Source of the DNA: Mytilus galloprovincialis
Taxonomy: Eukaryota; Mollusca; Bivalvia; Mytilida; Mytilidae
Assembly: GCF_965363235.1 (NCBI RefSeq)
Contig: NC_134850.1
Coordinates: forward strand, 31,460,102-31,524,101
DNA: 64,000 nt
Reading direction: 5' to 3'
Part shown: piece after piece, positions 33,898 through 46,182 of the stretch
How positions within the stretch are numbered: the stretch's first letter is position 1
How the letters are laid out: every line of letters begins with the position of its first letter
Position numbers and translations under genes: made by a program
Notes under the pieces: model-generated
Database searches by the model: none
What the model saw: only the letters and a program-made list of their open reading frames with translations
What the model was told of the DNA's origin: nothing

Positions 33898-34127
33898 TAT
33901 AGTTTTATCAATATGATAGTGTACTGTAGGCTTTTGATAATTGTATTGATAGACTTGTATTTTATTTTTAAAGTTTGAAACTTATTTTAATAGGACTTTT
34001 ACAATGTTTGGTATTTCAATGTCATCAATATTATATTGTTTTATTGAAAAGATGTGTTAAGGGCTGTTCCAGAAATAAAAGCATGTTGGAATGTTTTAAG
34101 ACCCCTGACCACATATAAAATATAAAA

Positions 34128-34310
34128 AAGAAAATGTGGTATGATTGCCAATGAGACAACTCTCCACAAGAGACCAAAATGACACAGAAATTAACAACTA
34201 TAGGTCACCGTACGGCCTTCAACAATGAGCAAAGCCCATACCACATAGTCAGCTATAAAAGGCCCAGAAATGACAATGTAAAACAATTCAAACAAGAAAC
34301 TAACTAAATT
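34128..34310 (+). repeat. GTGGTATGATTGCCAATGAG repeat
   Basis: Well-conserved copy: GTGGTATGATTGCCAATGAG, ACAACTATAGGTCACCGTAC, GACAATGTAAAACAATTC. Confidence 0.8.
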
Positions 34311-34569
34311 TTCTTTTATTTCATCCAAATATAATTTTACAAATTCAAAGGTAAATGTAACTTCACATAATTTAATTAATTTTAGTGCCTCCTATCCCCC
34401 ACCCAATAAGTTTTTGAACAGCCCAAATTTAGATGTAAGCTTATATAGTAGAGTTTAGATTGCTGTGCATCTAAAAAGTGTCATTATTGAAATTATTTTG
34501 ATTTAAATATGATAATTTGTAGATATATTGAATGAACTATTGTTTGTTCACTAATTTTTTTATTTTGCA

Positions 34570-34814
34570 TTAGGCCAAAGAAAATAGTATGTGTCGTTCC
34601 AGTTACATCTGATAAAAAGTTAGGGTAGGTAGGTAGGGATTTTTTTTATTTTATGTTTTTTTTTTACATTGAGTCTATGGGAGCATCATTCTGACTTTAA
34701 CAGTGCTTAATGAAAAATGACAATAAAATCTTTAGGGTAGGCTAATTTCAAGACGAAAAGGTAGGGAAGGTAGGGTCACTGGAACCACACATATATTTTT
34801 ATTTTGCCTTAGAA
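34570..34814 (+). mobile_element. AGGCCAAA-type MITE, copy 3
   Basis: Starts ATTAGGCCAAAGAAAATAG, ends TTTTATTTTGCCTTAG, and contains GACTTTAACAGTGCTTAATG and GGGTAGGTAGGTAGGG. Same orientation as the intron 3 copy. Confidence 0.65.
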
Positions 34815-35764
34815 TTGTAAAAAATGGATTGTTACATGTTTATATATTCGTATTACAGAAACAATATGTTCTTTTATCTGTCATTGTTATTATATTGTAA
34901 AGACTGAAGTTTAGAGGTGATTCTTATACATTATTGATTGTATCAATTATTGCAAAAGAAATTAAAATCTTTCCCCAGAATTAGTACCTTTTTGTCGGGC
35001 TTTTTAAATGTTTTCAAATAAACCTGGCCCTTTTTATAAATACAATACCAATTGTTCTCTGTGGATTTTTAATATTTCTCTTTGAAGAGTCAATCAATCA
35101 TTGATAAGTTTACCGTATTTGGTCATTTATAATCCGCACTGTACACCCAAAATATAAAGTTGGTACAAGGGGATGAAAAGGAGAGCATACTATACAATAA
35201 TGTGGGATATACACGGCCCAAATATGGTAAACTTAAGCTGTTGTCTGCTCTATGGTTGGGTTGTTGTCGCTTTGACACATTCCCCATTTCCTTTCTCAAT
35301 TTTAGTTTGACAAAATATTTTACCCTTAAAGATAATATTACAATGAGACAAATGAACTTGCAATAATTTAAATAGCCTGACAAAGAGATATTCATTCTTT
35401 GGAAAGATTTCATTTCTTTTTCAATGATTTTAACTTTAAGAATCTTATATTTGGTTATTATATTTAATCAAATATATTAAGATATAAATCTCATCTTGCT
35501 GTCGGTAAAAAATTTAACAGAAAAACTCCCATTAATGATTTATTTTTCTTTGAAGGATTTGGAGGTTTAAATGTTGATATCTAGATTAATTGACATATTG
35601 TATGCAAATATTGAAATACAAGCTTTCTAACAAAGCTATAAATAATGAATCAAAAATTTAAACGGAAAACCATTGCGATACTTTCTGAATTTACAGTAGC
35701 TATTTCAAGATAACCCTATAGTTAGTATTTTTTCCCTATAATTTTTGGGGAGAGAGGTTTTTTA
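34815..35764. other. No gene; fragments of dispersed repeats
   Basis: Contains a reverse fragment of the AATGGGGAATGTGTCAAA repeat (35240-35310) and a half copy of the 206-bp MITE ending near 35698. Nothing else recognised. Confidence 0.5.
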
Positions 35765-36017
35765 ATGTTTCATGGCATATGCACTAATTTAACCATTTCA
35801 TGACATATGCACTAATTTAACCATTTCATGACATATGCAATGATTTAATCATTTCATGGGATATGCACTAATTTAACCATTTCATGACATGCACTAATTT
35901 AACCATTTCATGACATATGCAATGATTTAACCATTTCATGGCATATGCACTAATTTAACCATTTCTTGACATATGCACTAGTTTAACCATTTCATCACAA
36001 TTGCAATAATTTAACCA
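35765..36017. repeat. 28-bp minisatellite, nine copies
   Basis: Nine head-to-tail units built from ATTTCATGACATATGCA and CTAATTTAACC. Variants GGCATATG, GCAATGATTT and a 2-bp deletion mark single units. Confidence 0.95.
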
Positions 36018-36271
36018 TTCCTTTGTGCATGGTTTGTTATGCTAAAATCTTATGTTGTTAATGTAAATCATTCTATTCTGATTGCTGTGATACAGTTTAT
36101 ATATTAGTTTTTGGATATTATAGTGGAGGGAACTTATATCCTTTTACTGTGTCAATCTGTGATTAAAACAATGTGATATTTTAATTATTTGTTATGTTAC
36201 AAAATAAATTTTTGAAAAAGGTAGAAAATTTTCATCATTAGGCATCATAATTAAATACTATATATAAAAAC

Positions 36272-37102
36272 TAGATGTGTCAAAGTGACACCAATGGCCC
36301 CGTCTCAAAAAGTTGAAAAATCTGCAATTTCAATAACACATGTGGACACATGATGGTAGTTTCACATATCTAAAATCAGCTCAAAATGTGGAGGTGTTGT
36401 ATAACTGTGATTTTCAACAATTTTACAAGTTTAAAAGGTGGCAAAATTTAATTGAGGGGAACAAAACTTAAACTTGATCTATAACTCATCATGAGTAACT
36501 CACATACCAAAAATCAGCGCCATATCTGAAAGCCTTTAGAAAAAAAATCTGTATAACTGTGATTTTCAACAATTTATCAAAGTCCATAGCCTTTAATTTA
36601 GGCGAAAAATTATCCGAGCAGAACAAAACTGCAACTTGATCTGTAACTAATCTTTGTTTTAACTCACATGCCAAAAATCATTCCAATATTTGAAAGAGTT
36701 TAGAAAAAAAGTCTATAACTGATTTTCAACAATTTATCAAAGACCATAGTCCGTATTTTCAGCAAAAAATTATCCGAGCTTAAACTTGATCTGTAACTCA
36801 TCTTTGTACTCACATGCCAAAAATCATCCCAATATCTGAAAGAGTTAAGAAAACAACTCCGTATAACTGTGATTTTCAACAATTTATCAGTTTAAAGCCC
36901 GTAATTTCGTCAAAATTTAGCGGAATAAAACAAAACTTAACTTGATCTGTAACTTATCATGGTTAACTCTCATAGCAAAAATCAGCCCAATATTTGAAGG
37001 GGTTTAGAAAAAAAGTCTGTATAATGGTTTGTTGCAGAATAACGGAATTTCGGACAAGGGTAAAACTGTGTGGCACCGACAACTTAGTTGTGGGGCAATA
37101 AA
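36272..37102 (+). repeat. Dispersed element with four internal tandem units of about 155 bp
   Basis: Starts GATGTGTCAAAGTGACACCA. The internal units share TGTGATTTTCAACAATTT (36407, 36558, 36718, 36867) and CTTGATCTGTAACTCATC. It ends after AACGGAATTTCGGACAAGGG and GTGGCACCGACAACTTAG. The minus-strand open frames are shadows. Confidence 0.75.
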
Positions 37103-37104
37103 AA

Positions 37105-37600
37105 GAAGATGTGTTGTGATTGCCAATGAGATAACTCTCCACAAGAGACCAAATGACCAAGCGGAATCCCAACCCTCCTCTAACCTGAGACAGTAGTGTA
37201 ACATTTCACAAGAAGGAATAAATAAGGATTGTGTCCATTGGACACAGATGATGCCCCTGCTTGCATATCAAAAGAACTTATAAAGGGACATAACTGAAGA
37301 ACGGTAAAAGTAAAAAAAAAGTACATGACCTGAGTTTTGTGGTAATAAGTATTGTGTATAAGTCTCATAATATTTGGTTGAGGAAAACTTCAGTTGGAGA
37401 ACAGAAACAAATTATTCAGCAATTTTTCCATTTGTAAACAGGCATTCTCCGTTTGCGGTTTCGAGAGTTATCGTTCGTTGTCGGAGTTGTCTTTCTTGTT
37501 ATAAGGTGTCAAACCATTTCCGGTAGAATAAGAAAATGGGGAAACCTAACTATTGTGCCATCAAAGACTGTCACAATAAGTCTAGAACAGTAAAAGTGAC
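37105..37600. other. Short repeat copy and unassigned DNA
   Basis: 37105-37205 is a short, internally deleted copy of the GTGATTGCCAATGAG repeat ending AACCTGAGACAGTAGTGTAA. The remainder to 37600 has no clear exon. At 37536-37590 a short plus-strand frame (MGKPNYCAIKDCHNKSRTVK) follows an ATG; it resembles the start of a THAP-type zinc finger but stops within about 30 codons. Confidence 0.4.
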
Positions 37601-37605
37601 ACTAC

Positions 37606-38700
37606 TGCGGGGCATTACTATAACAAGAGTGCACACGCTGAAATGTCTCGCCTTCTATACTAATCATTGATATTATGTTGATAATCCTAAGTATAAAGCT
37701 AAGCTTTATTACAACTGTCACATAAACTTAACATTAACAAAGATAACTAAACAAAGACCAATGAACCTTGAAAATGAGGTCACGGTCAGATGAACCATGC
37801 CAGGCCGACATGTACAGCTAACAATGCTTCTATACAACATATATAGTTGACCCATTACTTATAGTTTAAGAAAAATAGACCAAAACACAAAAACTTAACA
37901 CTGTGCAATGAACCATGAAAATGAGGTCATGTGTGACTGACATAAAGATCATAAAATATTTTCATACACCAAATATAGTTGACCTATGGCATATAGTATT
38001 AGATAAAATGACCAAAACTCAAAAACTTAACTTGACCACTGAACCATGAAAATGAGGTCAAGGTCACATGACATCTGCCCGCTAGACATGTACACCTTAC
38101 AATCATTCCATACAACAAATATAGTAGACCTATTGCATATAGTATGAAAAAAACTGACCAAAACACAAAAAATTAACTATAACCACTGAACCATGAAAAT
38201 GAGGTCAAGGTCAAATGACACCTGCCAGTTGGACATGTACACCTTACAGTCCTTCCATACACTGAATATACTAGCCCTATTGCTTATAGTATCTGAGATA
38301 TGGACTTGACCACCAAAACTTAACCTTGTTCACTGATCCATTAAATGAGGTAGAGGTCAAGTGAAAACTGTCTGACAGACATGAGGACCTTGCAAGGTAC
38401 GCACATATCAAATATAGTTATCCTATTACTTATAATAAGAGAGAATTCAACATTACAAAAAATTTGAACTTTTTTTTCAAGTGGTCACTGAACCATGAAA
38501 ATGAGGTCAAGGACATTGGACATGTAACTGACAGAAACTTCGTAACATGAAGCATCTATATACAAAGTATGAAGCATCCAGGTCTTCCACCTTCTAAAAT
38601 ATAAAGCTTTTAAGAATTGAGCTAACGCTGCTGCCGCCATAGCCACCGGATCACTATCCCTATCTCGAGCTTTCTGCAACAAAAGTTGCAGGCTCGACAA
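37606..38700 (+). repeat. 1.1-kb dispersed element with 3' hairpin, copy A
   Basis: Begins GAGTGCACACGCTGAAATGT. Internal units of about 150-180 bp carry GAACCATGAAAATGAGGTCA and ACATGTACACCTTACA. It ends at a stem-loop, CGAGC-ttt-CTGCAAC-aaaa-GTTGCAG-g-CTCG (38666-38696). A colinear copy, same orientation, is at 45088-46146. A Helitron-like 3' hairpin is possible but no canonical end was seen. Confidence 0.8.
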
Positions 38701-38777
38701 AAATCATTCGAAAAAAGGCGTAACTCATCAGATGGATACAAATAGAAATACATATAACAAAATCATAGAGTGGACCC

Positions 38778-40730
38778 GACCAGGTACTTGTACATTCCAA
38801 CAACAACCAGATGCTCCGCAGGGAACCCTGAACGGTTGGGGCAAGTATGGACACAACATTCAAGCTGGATTCAGCTCTAAATTTGGATTGTGATTAAATA
38901 GTTGATACAGCATAGGTTTCTGACACAGAATGAATGTGGTCTAATGAACTTAAAATATTTTTTTTGCCTTTGAGCAATTCACTATGCTGTTGAATATTAA
39001 TCCTCTCAAAAAAATGTTTGAAGAAATTTTCTTTTTATTTATGAAATCTGAAATGAGAAAAATTTAACCCCCCACCCCCATTTGTTTTCACATCCCCCTT
39101 TCCCTTTTTCCAAAACTGATCTCAATTCAAATTTCTAATGGAGTTTGCAACAATAACTACTCATTTAAATACATCATAAAATATTAAAATGTAAAATAAA
39201 GTGCTTGTTATCACTGAATGGTAAAGATTGTTTTAATTTATCAGTTGGTAGAAAAAGTGAATATACATTGTATATTGTATAAAACAATGATTTAAGTTGA
39301 TTCAACTACTATTCTGGACAAAGAAAGATAACTCCAATTGAAATATTAATTATATATCTGTATTGTATAAAACAAAGATTTAAGTTGATTCAACTACTAT
39401 TCTGGACAAAGAAAGATAACTCCAATTGAAATTGCAATTAGATATTTCTTGCTATTGCGCAATACTGAGTATTTGAAAATATTTGCTATTGCACAATACT
39501 GTGCAATTAAAGATTTCTTGCTATTGCGCAATACTGTGCAATTGAAAATTTCTTGCTATTGCACAATACTATGCAATTGAAGATTTCTTGCTATTGGTGA
39601 ATACTGTGCAATTGAAAATTTCTTGCTATTGCACAAAACTTAATATAATAATTTGGATCCTGATTTGAACCAACTTGAAAACTGGGCCCATAATCAAAAA
39701 TCTAAGTACATGTTTAGATTCAGCATATCAAAAAAACCCAAGAATTCAATTTTTGTTAAAATCAAACTTAGTTTAATTTTGGACCCTTTGGACTTTAATG
39801 TAGACCAATTTGATAACGGGACCAAAAATTAAGAATCTACATACACAGTTAGATTTGGCATATCAAAGAACCCCAATTATTCAATTTTTGATGAAATCAA
39901 ACAAAGTTTAATTTTGGACCCCAATTTGGACCAACTTGAAAACTGGGCCAATAATCGAAAATCTGAGTACATTTTTAGATTCAGCATATCAAAGAACCCC
40001 AAGGATTCAATTTTTGTTAAAATCAAACTAAGTTTAATTTTGGACCCTTTGGACGTTAATGTAGACCAATTTGAAAACGGGACCAAAAATTAAGAATCTA
40101 CATACACAGTTAGATTCGGCATATCAAAGAACCCCAATTATTCAATTTTTGATGAAATCAAACAAAGTTCAATTTTGGACCCTTTGGGCCCCTTATTCCT
40201 AAACTGTTGGGACCAAAACTCCCAAAATCAAACCCAACCTTCCCTTTATGGTCATAAACCTTGTGTTTAAATTTCATAGATTGCTATTTACTTATACTAA
40301 AGTTATTGTGCGAAAACCAAGAATAATGCTTATTTGAGCCCTTTTTTGGCCCCTAATTCCTAAACTGTAGGAACCAAAACTCCCCAAATCAATCCCAACC
40401 TTCCTTTTGTGGTCGTAAACCTTGTGTCAAAATTTCATAGATTTCTATTCACTTAAACTAAAGTTATAGTGCGAAAACCAAGAAAATGCTTATTTGGGCC
40501 CTTTTTGGCCCCTAAAATATTGGGACCAAAACTACCAAAATCAATCCCAACCTTCCTTTTGTGGTCATAAACCTTGTGTTAAAATTTCATTCATTTCTAT
40601 TCACTTTTACTAAAGTTAGAGTGCGAAAACTAAAAGTATTCGGACGACGACGACGACGCAGACGACGACGACGACGCCAACGTGATAGCAATATACGACG
40701 AAAAATTAAAATTTTTGCGGTCGTATAAAA
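38778..40730 (+). mobile_element. 2-kb dispersed element ending TGCGGTCGTATAAA, copy A
   Basis: Colinear with 54890-56977. Landmarks: AGATGCTCCGCAGGG, GAATGAATGTGGTCTAATGA, a minisatellite of TTGCTATTGCACAATACT units (39440-39640), repeated GGACCCTTTGGAC and CAAATCAATCCCAACCTTCC blocks, an ACGACG run (40645-40680), and TGCGGTCGTATAAA at the end. Copy A lacks about 130 bp and the left terminal word that copy B retains. Confidence 0.8.
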
Positions 40731-40805
40731 AGGCACTCAGTACAGATCTGAGTGTACATGCAGTTACTGATAGCTAGTTTAAAGCCAATAACAACAATAT
40801 AAAAA

Positions 40806-40945
40806 AGAAGATGTGGTATGATTGCCAATGAGTCAACTATCCACACAAGACCAAAATGAAAGACATTAACAACTATAGGTCACCGTACGGCCTTCAACAA
40901 TGAGCAAAGCCCATACTGCATAGTCAGCTATAAAAGGCCAAAACT
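40806..40945 (+). repeat. GTGGTATGATTGCCAATGAG repeat
   Basis: Clear copy; contains ACAACTATAGGTCACCGTAC and GCAAAGCCCATACTGCATAG. Confidence 0.8.
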
Positions 40946-40986
40946 GTTTTATCTTTTTGTAATATTGACAGTAGAATGTATATTTT

Positions 40987-41220
40987 AAAATTAAAATGGC
41001 AAAACTCTAACATGTAAAATTAAAATGGCAAAACTCCGACATGTAAAATTAAAATGGCAAAACTCTGACATGTAAAATTAAAATGGCAAAACTCTGACAT
41101 GTAAAATTAAAATGGACAAACTCTGACATGTAAAATTAAAATGGTCAAACTCTGACATGTAAAATTAAAATGGCAAAACTCTTGACATGTAAAATTAAAA
41201 TGGCAAAACTCTGACATGTA
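40987..41220. repeat. 29-bp minisatellite, eight copies
   Basis: Units made of AAAATTAAAATGGCAAAAC and TCTGACATGT, nearly identical; one unit has an extra T and two carry GGACAAAC or GGTCAAAC. Confidence 0.95.
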
Positions 41221-41224
41221 AACT

Positions 41225-41530
41225 ATGCAAGACATTCAGAGCCAAATTATCACCATGGAAAAGAGATGTGCCAATGCTAATACATCTGCATACCAAATAC
41301 AATTGACACACCACTAGTCGTTTCAATTAAATTGACCTGATCACAAACTATAAGTGTAAACTGCAAAAGTTTCAAAGTCATTAGACCATGACTAAAGTGG
41401 TGAGTTCAAATAATCTCTATGCAAATGAGATGTGCCAATACTAATGCAATTACAAATCAAATACATTGAACTGCCAGAAGTAACTGACCGAAACACAAAT
41501 TAAAACATTGTGGGTGCCTTCGCCAGAAAC
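41225..41530 (+). repeat. Dispersed repeat with two internal units
   Basis: Units start near AGAGATGTGCCAATGCTAAT (41264) and GAGATGTGCCAATACTAATG (41427). The end reads GGTGCCTTCGCCAGAAACAG. No exon. Confidence 0.55.
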
Positions 41531-42134
41531 AGCACTCCTTAGTCTTGCTTTTTCGACTTTAAGGGGAGACAAAAACGTTTCTTCAAGTTCATCGTTTCAG
41601 ATTTAACACTTGCATGACCTTCATTCTATATCAATGTTTTGCACTATTTTTGCTGAATTAACAGGACCAAAAAAAATGCCTCAAAAATGAACCTTGTCCT
41701 TTAGGCTTTGAAGTCATATGTAACTCAAGAACAATTTGTCCATCTTTAAATGTCGTTTTATCCTTGAAATACTTGATGAGAATGGGACATAGGTACTTTT
41801 TACAAAAAAAATGTTGGATCAAAGGCTAGATGGACAAAGGGATTGCAACATAGCCCTTTCCTAAGAGTTGGTATTAAAATAAGCAGACATACTGTAATTA
41901 TAACATTTATTTCATCAACAAATAATACACACAAAATAAAAAGTGGTAAAAGAAATCTTCTATATAAATATATCATTAACATTTTTAAAGCCATTTTTAA
42001 CAAACATTGTAAGCCATAAAACCTTGTATCTATCCTTATGTCTGCTAATCATTTTATTTTTAATAAAAAAAATCATAATAAATAGATTCTTAAAATTTTT
42101 AGAAAGCATAATCACCTACTGTGGATTCATTTAT

Positions 42135-42415
42135 TTAAGGTGGTACCCAACACTACAGGGAGATAACTCTGTAATATCAGCTAAACGTTTTAATTACATT
42201 GCGTTGTGAAGGCAATATTAAGCTTCTCAATGATCAATATTAGTGTTTTTCAATCTGCTATATAACCAGTGTAATTTTTCTGATAAAACGCTTGGTTCAA
42301 ATTATTTTAATTTTTTAAATTTTTGTAAAAGGGTCAAAGTAAATACTTTGTCAAAATTTTATGAAAATTAAACGAGCCAAATTAATTTTAGTGAAAGTGT
42401 TGGGTACCACCTTAA
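42135..42415. mobile_element. TTAA-flanked MITE, 281 bp, copy 2
   Basis: Same element as 7330-7610 in reverse orientation and of identical length: TTAAGGTGGTACCCAACACT at the left, GTTGGGTACCACCTTAA at the right. Confidence 0.85.
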
Positions 42416-42419
42416 GTGT

Positions 42420-44950
42420 TTTCCAATTTTCGTGGATTGAGGAAAATTTGCATATTTATGGATATTTGATTTCGTGGTTTTCAAAAAATCTGCAAATTTC
42501 CTCAGATGGATAAAAAAAATTGTGGCTTTTTAATTGTTAATTTTTAATACTATTATTTTGAAAATACACATGGATTTTTTCAGATTTAAAACTATATTTT
42601 CAAATTATTTTCCATCTCAAAAATATCTTTATCAAATTACTGGGCTGACGCCAGCAAGTATGAACAATATTTTTATCTATTGTCTATAAACTCATAGGAA
42701 TGTCACCAAATTTTAAGCAGCATGTAAAGGTATTCCATAAAAACAAATATACTGCAAACTTATAAATACAAGGCAAGAACAAAGTGTTTGCTTTATAATA
42801 AAATCCCCTTATTTACAACTTATTTTTCATTCTGAAAGTACAATATCATATTAACATAAAGAGTATACAGGTTTCATAATTTACCATTAATATCACTTTT
42901 GTCAAAATACTGATTAATTTTATATTTTGATCTATTTTTTACAAATTTCACAATGTTATTTCCATCAAATCTTTTTAACTTTAAGTCTGGCAATTTCGTT
43001 CATTTTATAAGTCTGTTCAGTTTGTTTATATAACATTTTATGAACCACAACAATGAATTACAATTTCGCATTGTAACCATGAAAATAAGACTCAAACAAA
43101 CCATGCAATTTGTATTCTTGCCCTAAAATAAATTTTGATTTAAGTGAGTATGTATTTATTAATCTTTACCCAATACAGGTAAAATCTCGAATGTGCATTT
43201 TCAAATATTCATAAGTTACAAACACCCATAAAAAAACATACACAAAAACACAATACAATAATAAACATGTGTAACCACACTATAGTCTAGAGATCTTTTA
43301 ATGAAATGTAAAACATTTATTATGTAAAACTTAATAGATCTTATAATACAAACAATGTAATTAAAATAAAACCTAGGCACTTGCTCATTTTTTTATGCTT
43401 GGAAGCTGTGTGGGCGACCAAGCAAAAAAAAATTGAAGAGAGCAGAGATTTAAAATTAATTAGATTGAAATACAAAGTACTGCACAAATAATCATTACTG
43501 CATCTATTTCAGCTAGTAAGTCATTGTTTAACAACATTGAATTTATTTAATCGTTACATAATCAAGTTATATCAAATTCTAATCATTTAATTATTATCAT
43601 CATGCAACATTTTACCAACCTAACAACTACTTCCGAGTTGCTTAGTGACAGATAGACGGTGTGGAGGTTGTAGGCCCCACACCCCTTTTTAATAAACAAA
43701 ATTGAGACATTTTTTAAAAGAGCAATGAACAAATATAACTTCCAATTTCATGTTGATCAAAATACATGTTGGATACTCAAGATGTTGAAAACTTGTGACA
43801 TATTTTTCTTTGTCATAGTTCTAAATATGATAGTTACAAATGTAATTCACTGGTATCATTTGGTTGATAAAATTTTGATTAAAAGTCGTCTCGTGGAACC
43901 TATGGCACTAGAAGGGAACCCAATGCATTGTATGATTAATATGAAAGCACCCAACAAAACATGAATTTAACAACATCTGTGATTTATCTTTCATCATGAA
44001 AAAATAAAAACACTACAATAATTATAACATTCTAAGAATGAACCCCACAGCATGAAAACACTGAAAAAATTTGAACCCCACATGTACATTGAATTTTTTT
44101 TTTTCACAAAAGATTTGCTACAAATGTCAAAACAAGTCTTCCAAGACCACTAATTACATAATACTGAACAAGTTTTCTGTATATCACTTATATCTTGTCA
44201 TTTTTAATTAATTTTGAAGTCTTAACACAATTTTTAAACAAATTCTGACAAATAAGGCCTTGTAAAAAAGTTCTTTGTAACCTCGAAATATAGATACAAA
44301 TCCTACTGAAAGTTTGATGTTCTGATCATTAAAAACACTAAATTTTATCATCAATGACCCCAAATTGTAAAATTTTGTTCCAGATTCATTTTTAATTTAA
44401 CATGAATACATAGGTTATCCTAAAAACTTCTGTAGGGATCTGGAGAAAGCAAAACCATAATTATTCTTTTAAACATTATGTCTCTTTCTCATATAAATTT
44501 TAAAATATATTTGAATGCTGATGTTTATATTCACATGTTTAAGTAAATATATACTATATAACTGATGTTTACATGAATATTCAGATGTTTTAGTAAATAT
44601 ATACAATACAACTATCAAGTATCTGTATACAAGTCAATAAAAACTTTACAGAAAGGTATAAAAAGTTTATCACTATCACAATCACTTGTAAATTAAAAAC
44701 CCACAATATTAGAAAATGTCTGGTCTCTCTCATTTTTTTCTCAAATTCCTCCATCAATCATCAACATCTACAATGGACAAAATATAAATTAAATATAGAT
44801 TGTATACGATTGAAAAAAGTAAGCTTAATTATCAAATTGGATAGATAAACCTACTAAAATATCATTTATGATACACAACATTTTAGGAGACAGAATAATT
44901 GTTAGTCACTTAGTATCTTAGATATGAACTGAAACTTAAAACTGAGTTTT
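42420..44950. other. No gene seen
   Basis: AT-rich intergenic DNA between the CNTD1 and MTHFR 3' ends. A TTTTCGTGG-type repeat fragment opens it (42420-42500). A near-repeat at about 44520-44610 (CTGATGTTTA...TTCA(C/G)ATGTTT(A/T)AGTAAA) is the only other structure noticed. 44960-45070 resembles a reverse end of the CCTGACTTGGGACAGG repeat. Confidence 0.45.
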
Positions 44951-45087
44951 ACTGCACTTTTTATACATTGGCTAGATGTATAGGGGGAGGGTTGAAATCT
45001 CACTAAATATGTTTTAACCCCGAAACTTTTTTGCGCCTGTCCCAAGTCATGAGCCTTTGTCATTTTTAAACATAGAAAAAGTAAAAA

Positions 45088-46146
45088 ACAAGAGTGCACA
45101 CGCTGAAATGTATCGCCTTCTTTACTAATCATTGATATCATGTTGATAGTCCTAAATATATGCTTTATTGCAACTGTTACATAAACTAATCATTAACCAA
45201 GAAATTTAAACATTGTCCAATGAACTAGGAAAATGAGGTAAAGGTCAGATGAACCATGCCAGACAGGCATGTACAGTTAATAATTCTTCCATACAATAAA
45301 TAAAGTTGACCTATTGCTTATAGTTTAAGAAAAACAGACTACAAACAAAAAAATAACACTGAGCAATGAACCGTGAAAATGAGGTCAAGGTCAAATAAAA
45401 TCTATGTGACTGACAGATTGATCATAAAATATATCCATACACCAAATATAGTTAACCTATTGCATATAGTATTAGAAAAAAGACCCAAACTCAAAAAATC
45501 AGGTCAAGGTCAGATGACATCTATCAGTTAGACATGTACACCTTACAATCATTCAATACAACAAATATAGTAGACCTATTGCAAACAGTATCAGAAAAAC
45601 TGACCAAAACACAAAAACTTAATTATAACCACTGAACCATGAAAAAGAGGTCAAGGTCAGATGACACCTGCCAGTTGGACATATACACCTTACAGTCCTT
45701 CCATACACCGAATATACTAGACTTATTGCTTATAGTATCTGAGATATGGACTTGACCACCAAAACTTATCCTTGTTCACTGATTCATGAAATGAGGTGGA
45801 GGTCAAGTGAAAACTGTCTGACGGGCATAAGGACCTTGCAAGGTACGCACATACCAAATATAGTTATCCTATTACTTATAATAAGAGAGAATTTAACATT
45901 ACAAAAAATCTTAACTTTTTTTTCAAGTAGTCACTGAACAAGTTAAAAATGGGGCAAGAACATTGGATATGTGACTGGCGAAAACTTCATAACATGAGGC
46001 ATCTATATACAAAGTATGAAGCATCCAGGTCTTCCACCTTCTAAAATATAAACTTTTAAGAAGTAAGCTAATACCGCCGCTGCCGTAGCCGAGGGATCAC
46101 TATTCCTATGTCGAGCTTTCTGCGACAAAAGTCGCAGGCTGGACAA
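45088..46146 (+). repeat. 1.1-kb dispersed element with 3' hairpin, copy B
   Basis: Colinear with 37606-38700 over its whole length, starting GAGTGCACACGCTGAAATGT. Hairpin CTGCGAC-aaaa-GTCGCAG at 46120-46137. It ends about 35 bp beyond the MTHFR stop codon, so it probably forms part of the MTHFR 3' flank. Confidence 0.8.
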
Positions 46147-46182
46147 TAATGTACAGAATTTTTTCTATATTAATACAAACCT

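Noticed and set aside
36489-37204. Series of minus-strand frames with shared words
   Set aside because: Shadows of the internal units of about 155 bp of the element at 36272-37102.
37536-37630. Possible THAP-domain start (MGKPNYCAIKDCHNKS)
   Set aside because: The frame stops after about 30 codons and no continuing exon is visible. At most a remnant, so no gene was called.
35765-41220. CRISPR-like arrays (28-29-bp units)
   Set aside because: Units are directly adjacent without spacers, and the window is animal DNA; these are minisatellites.
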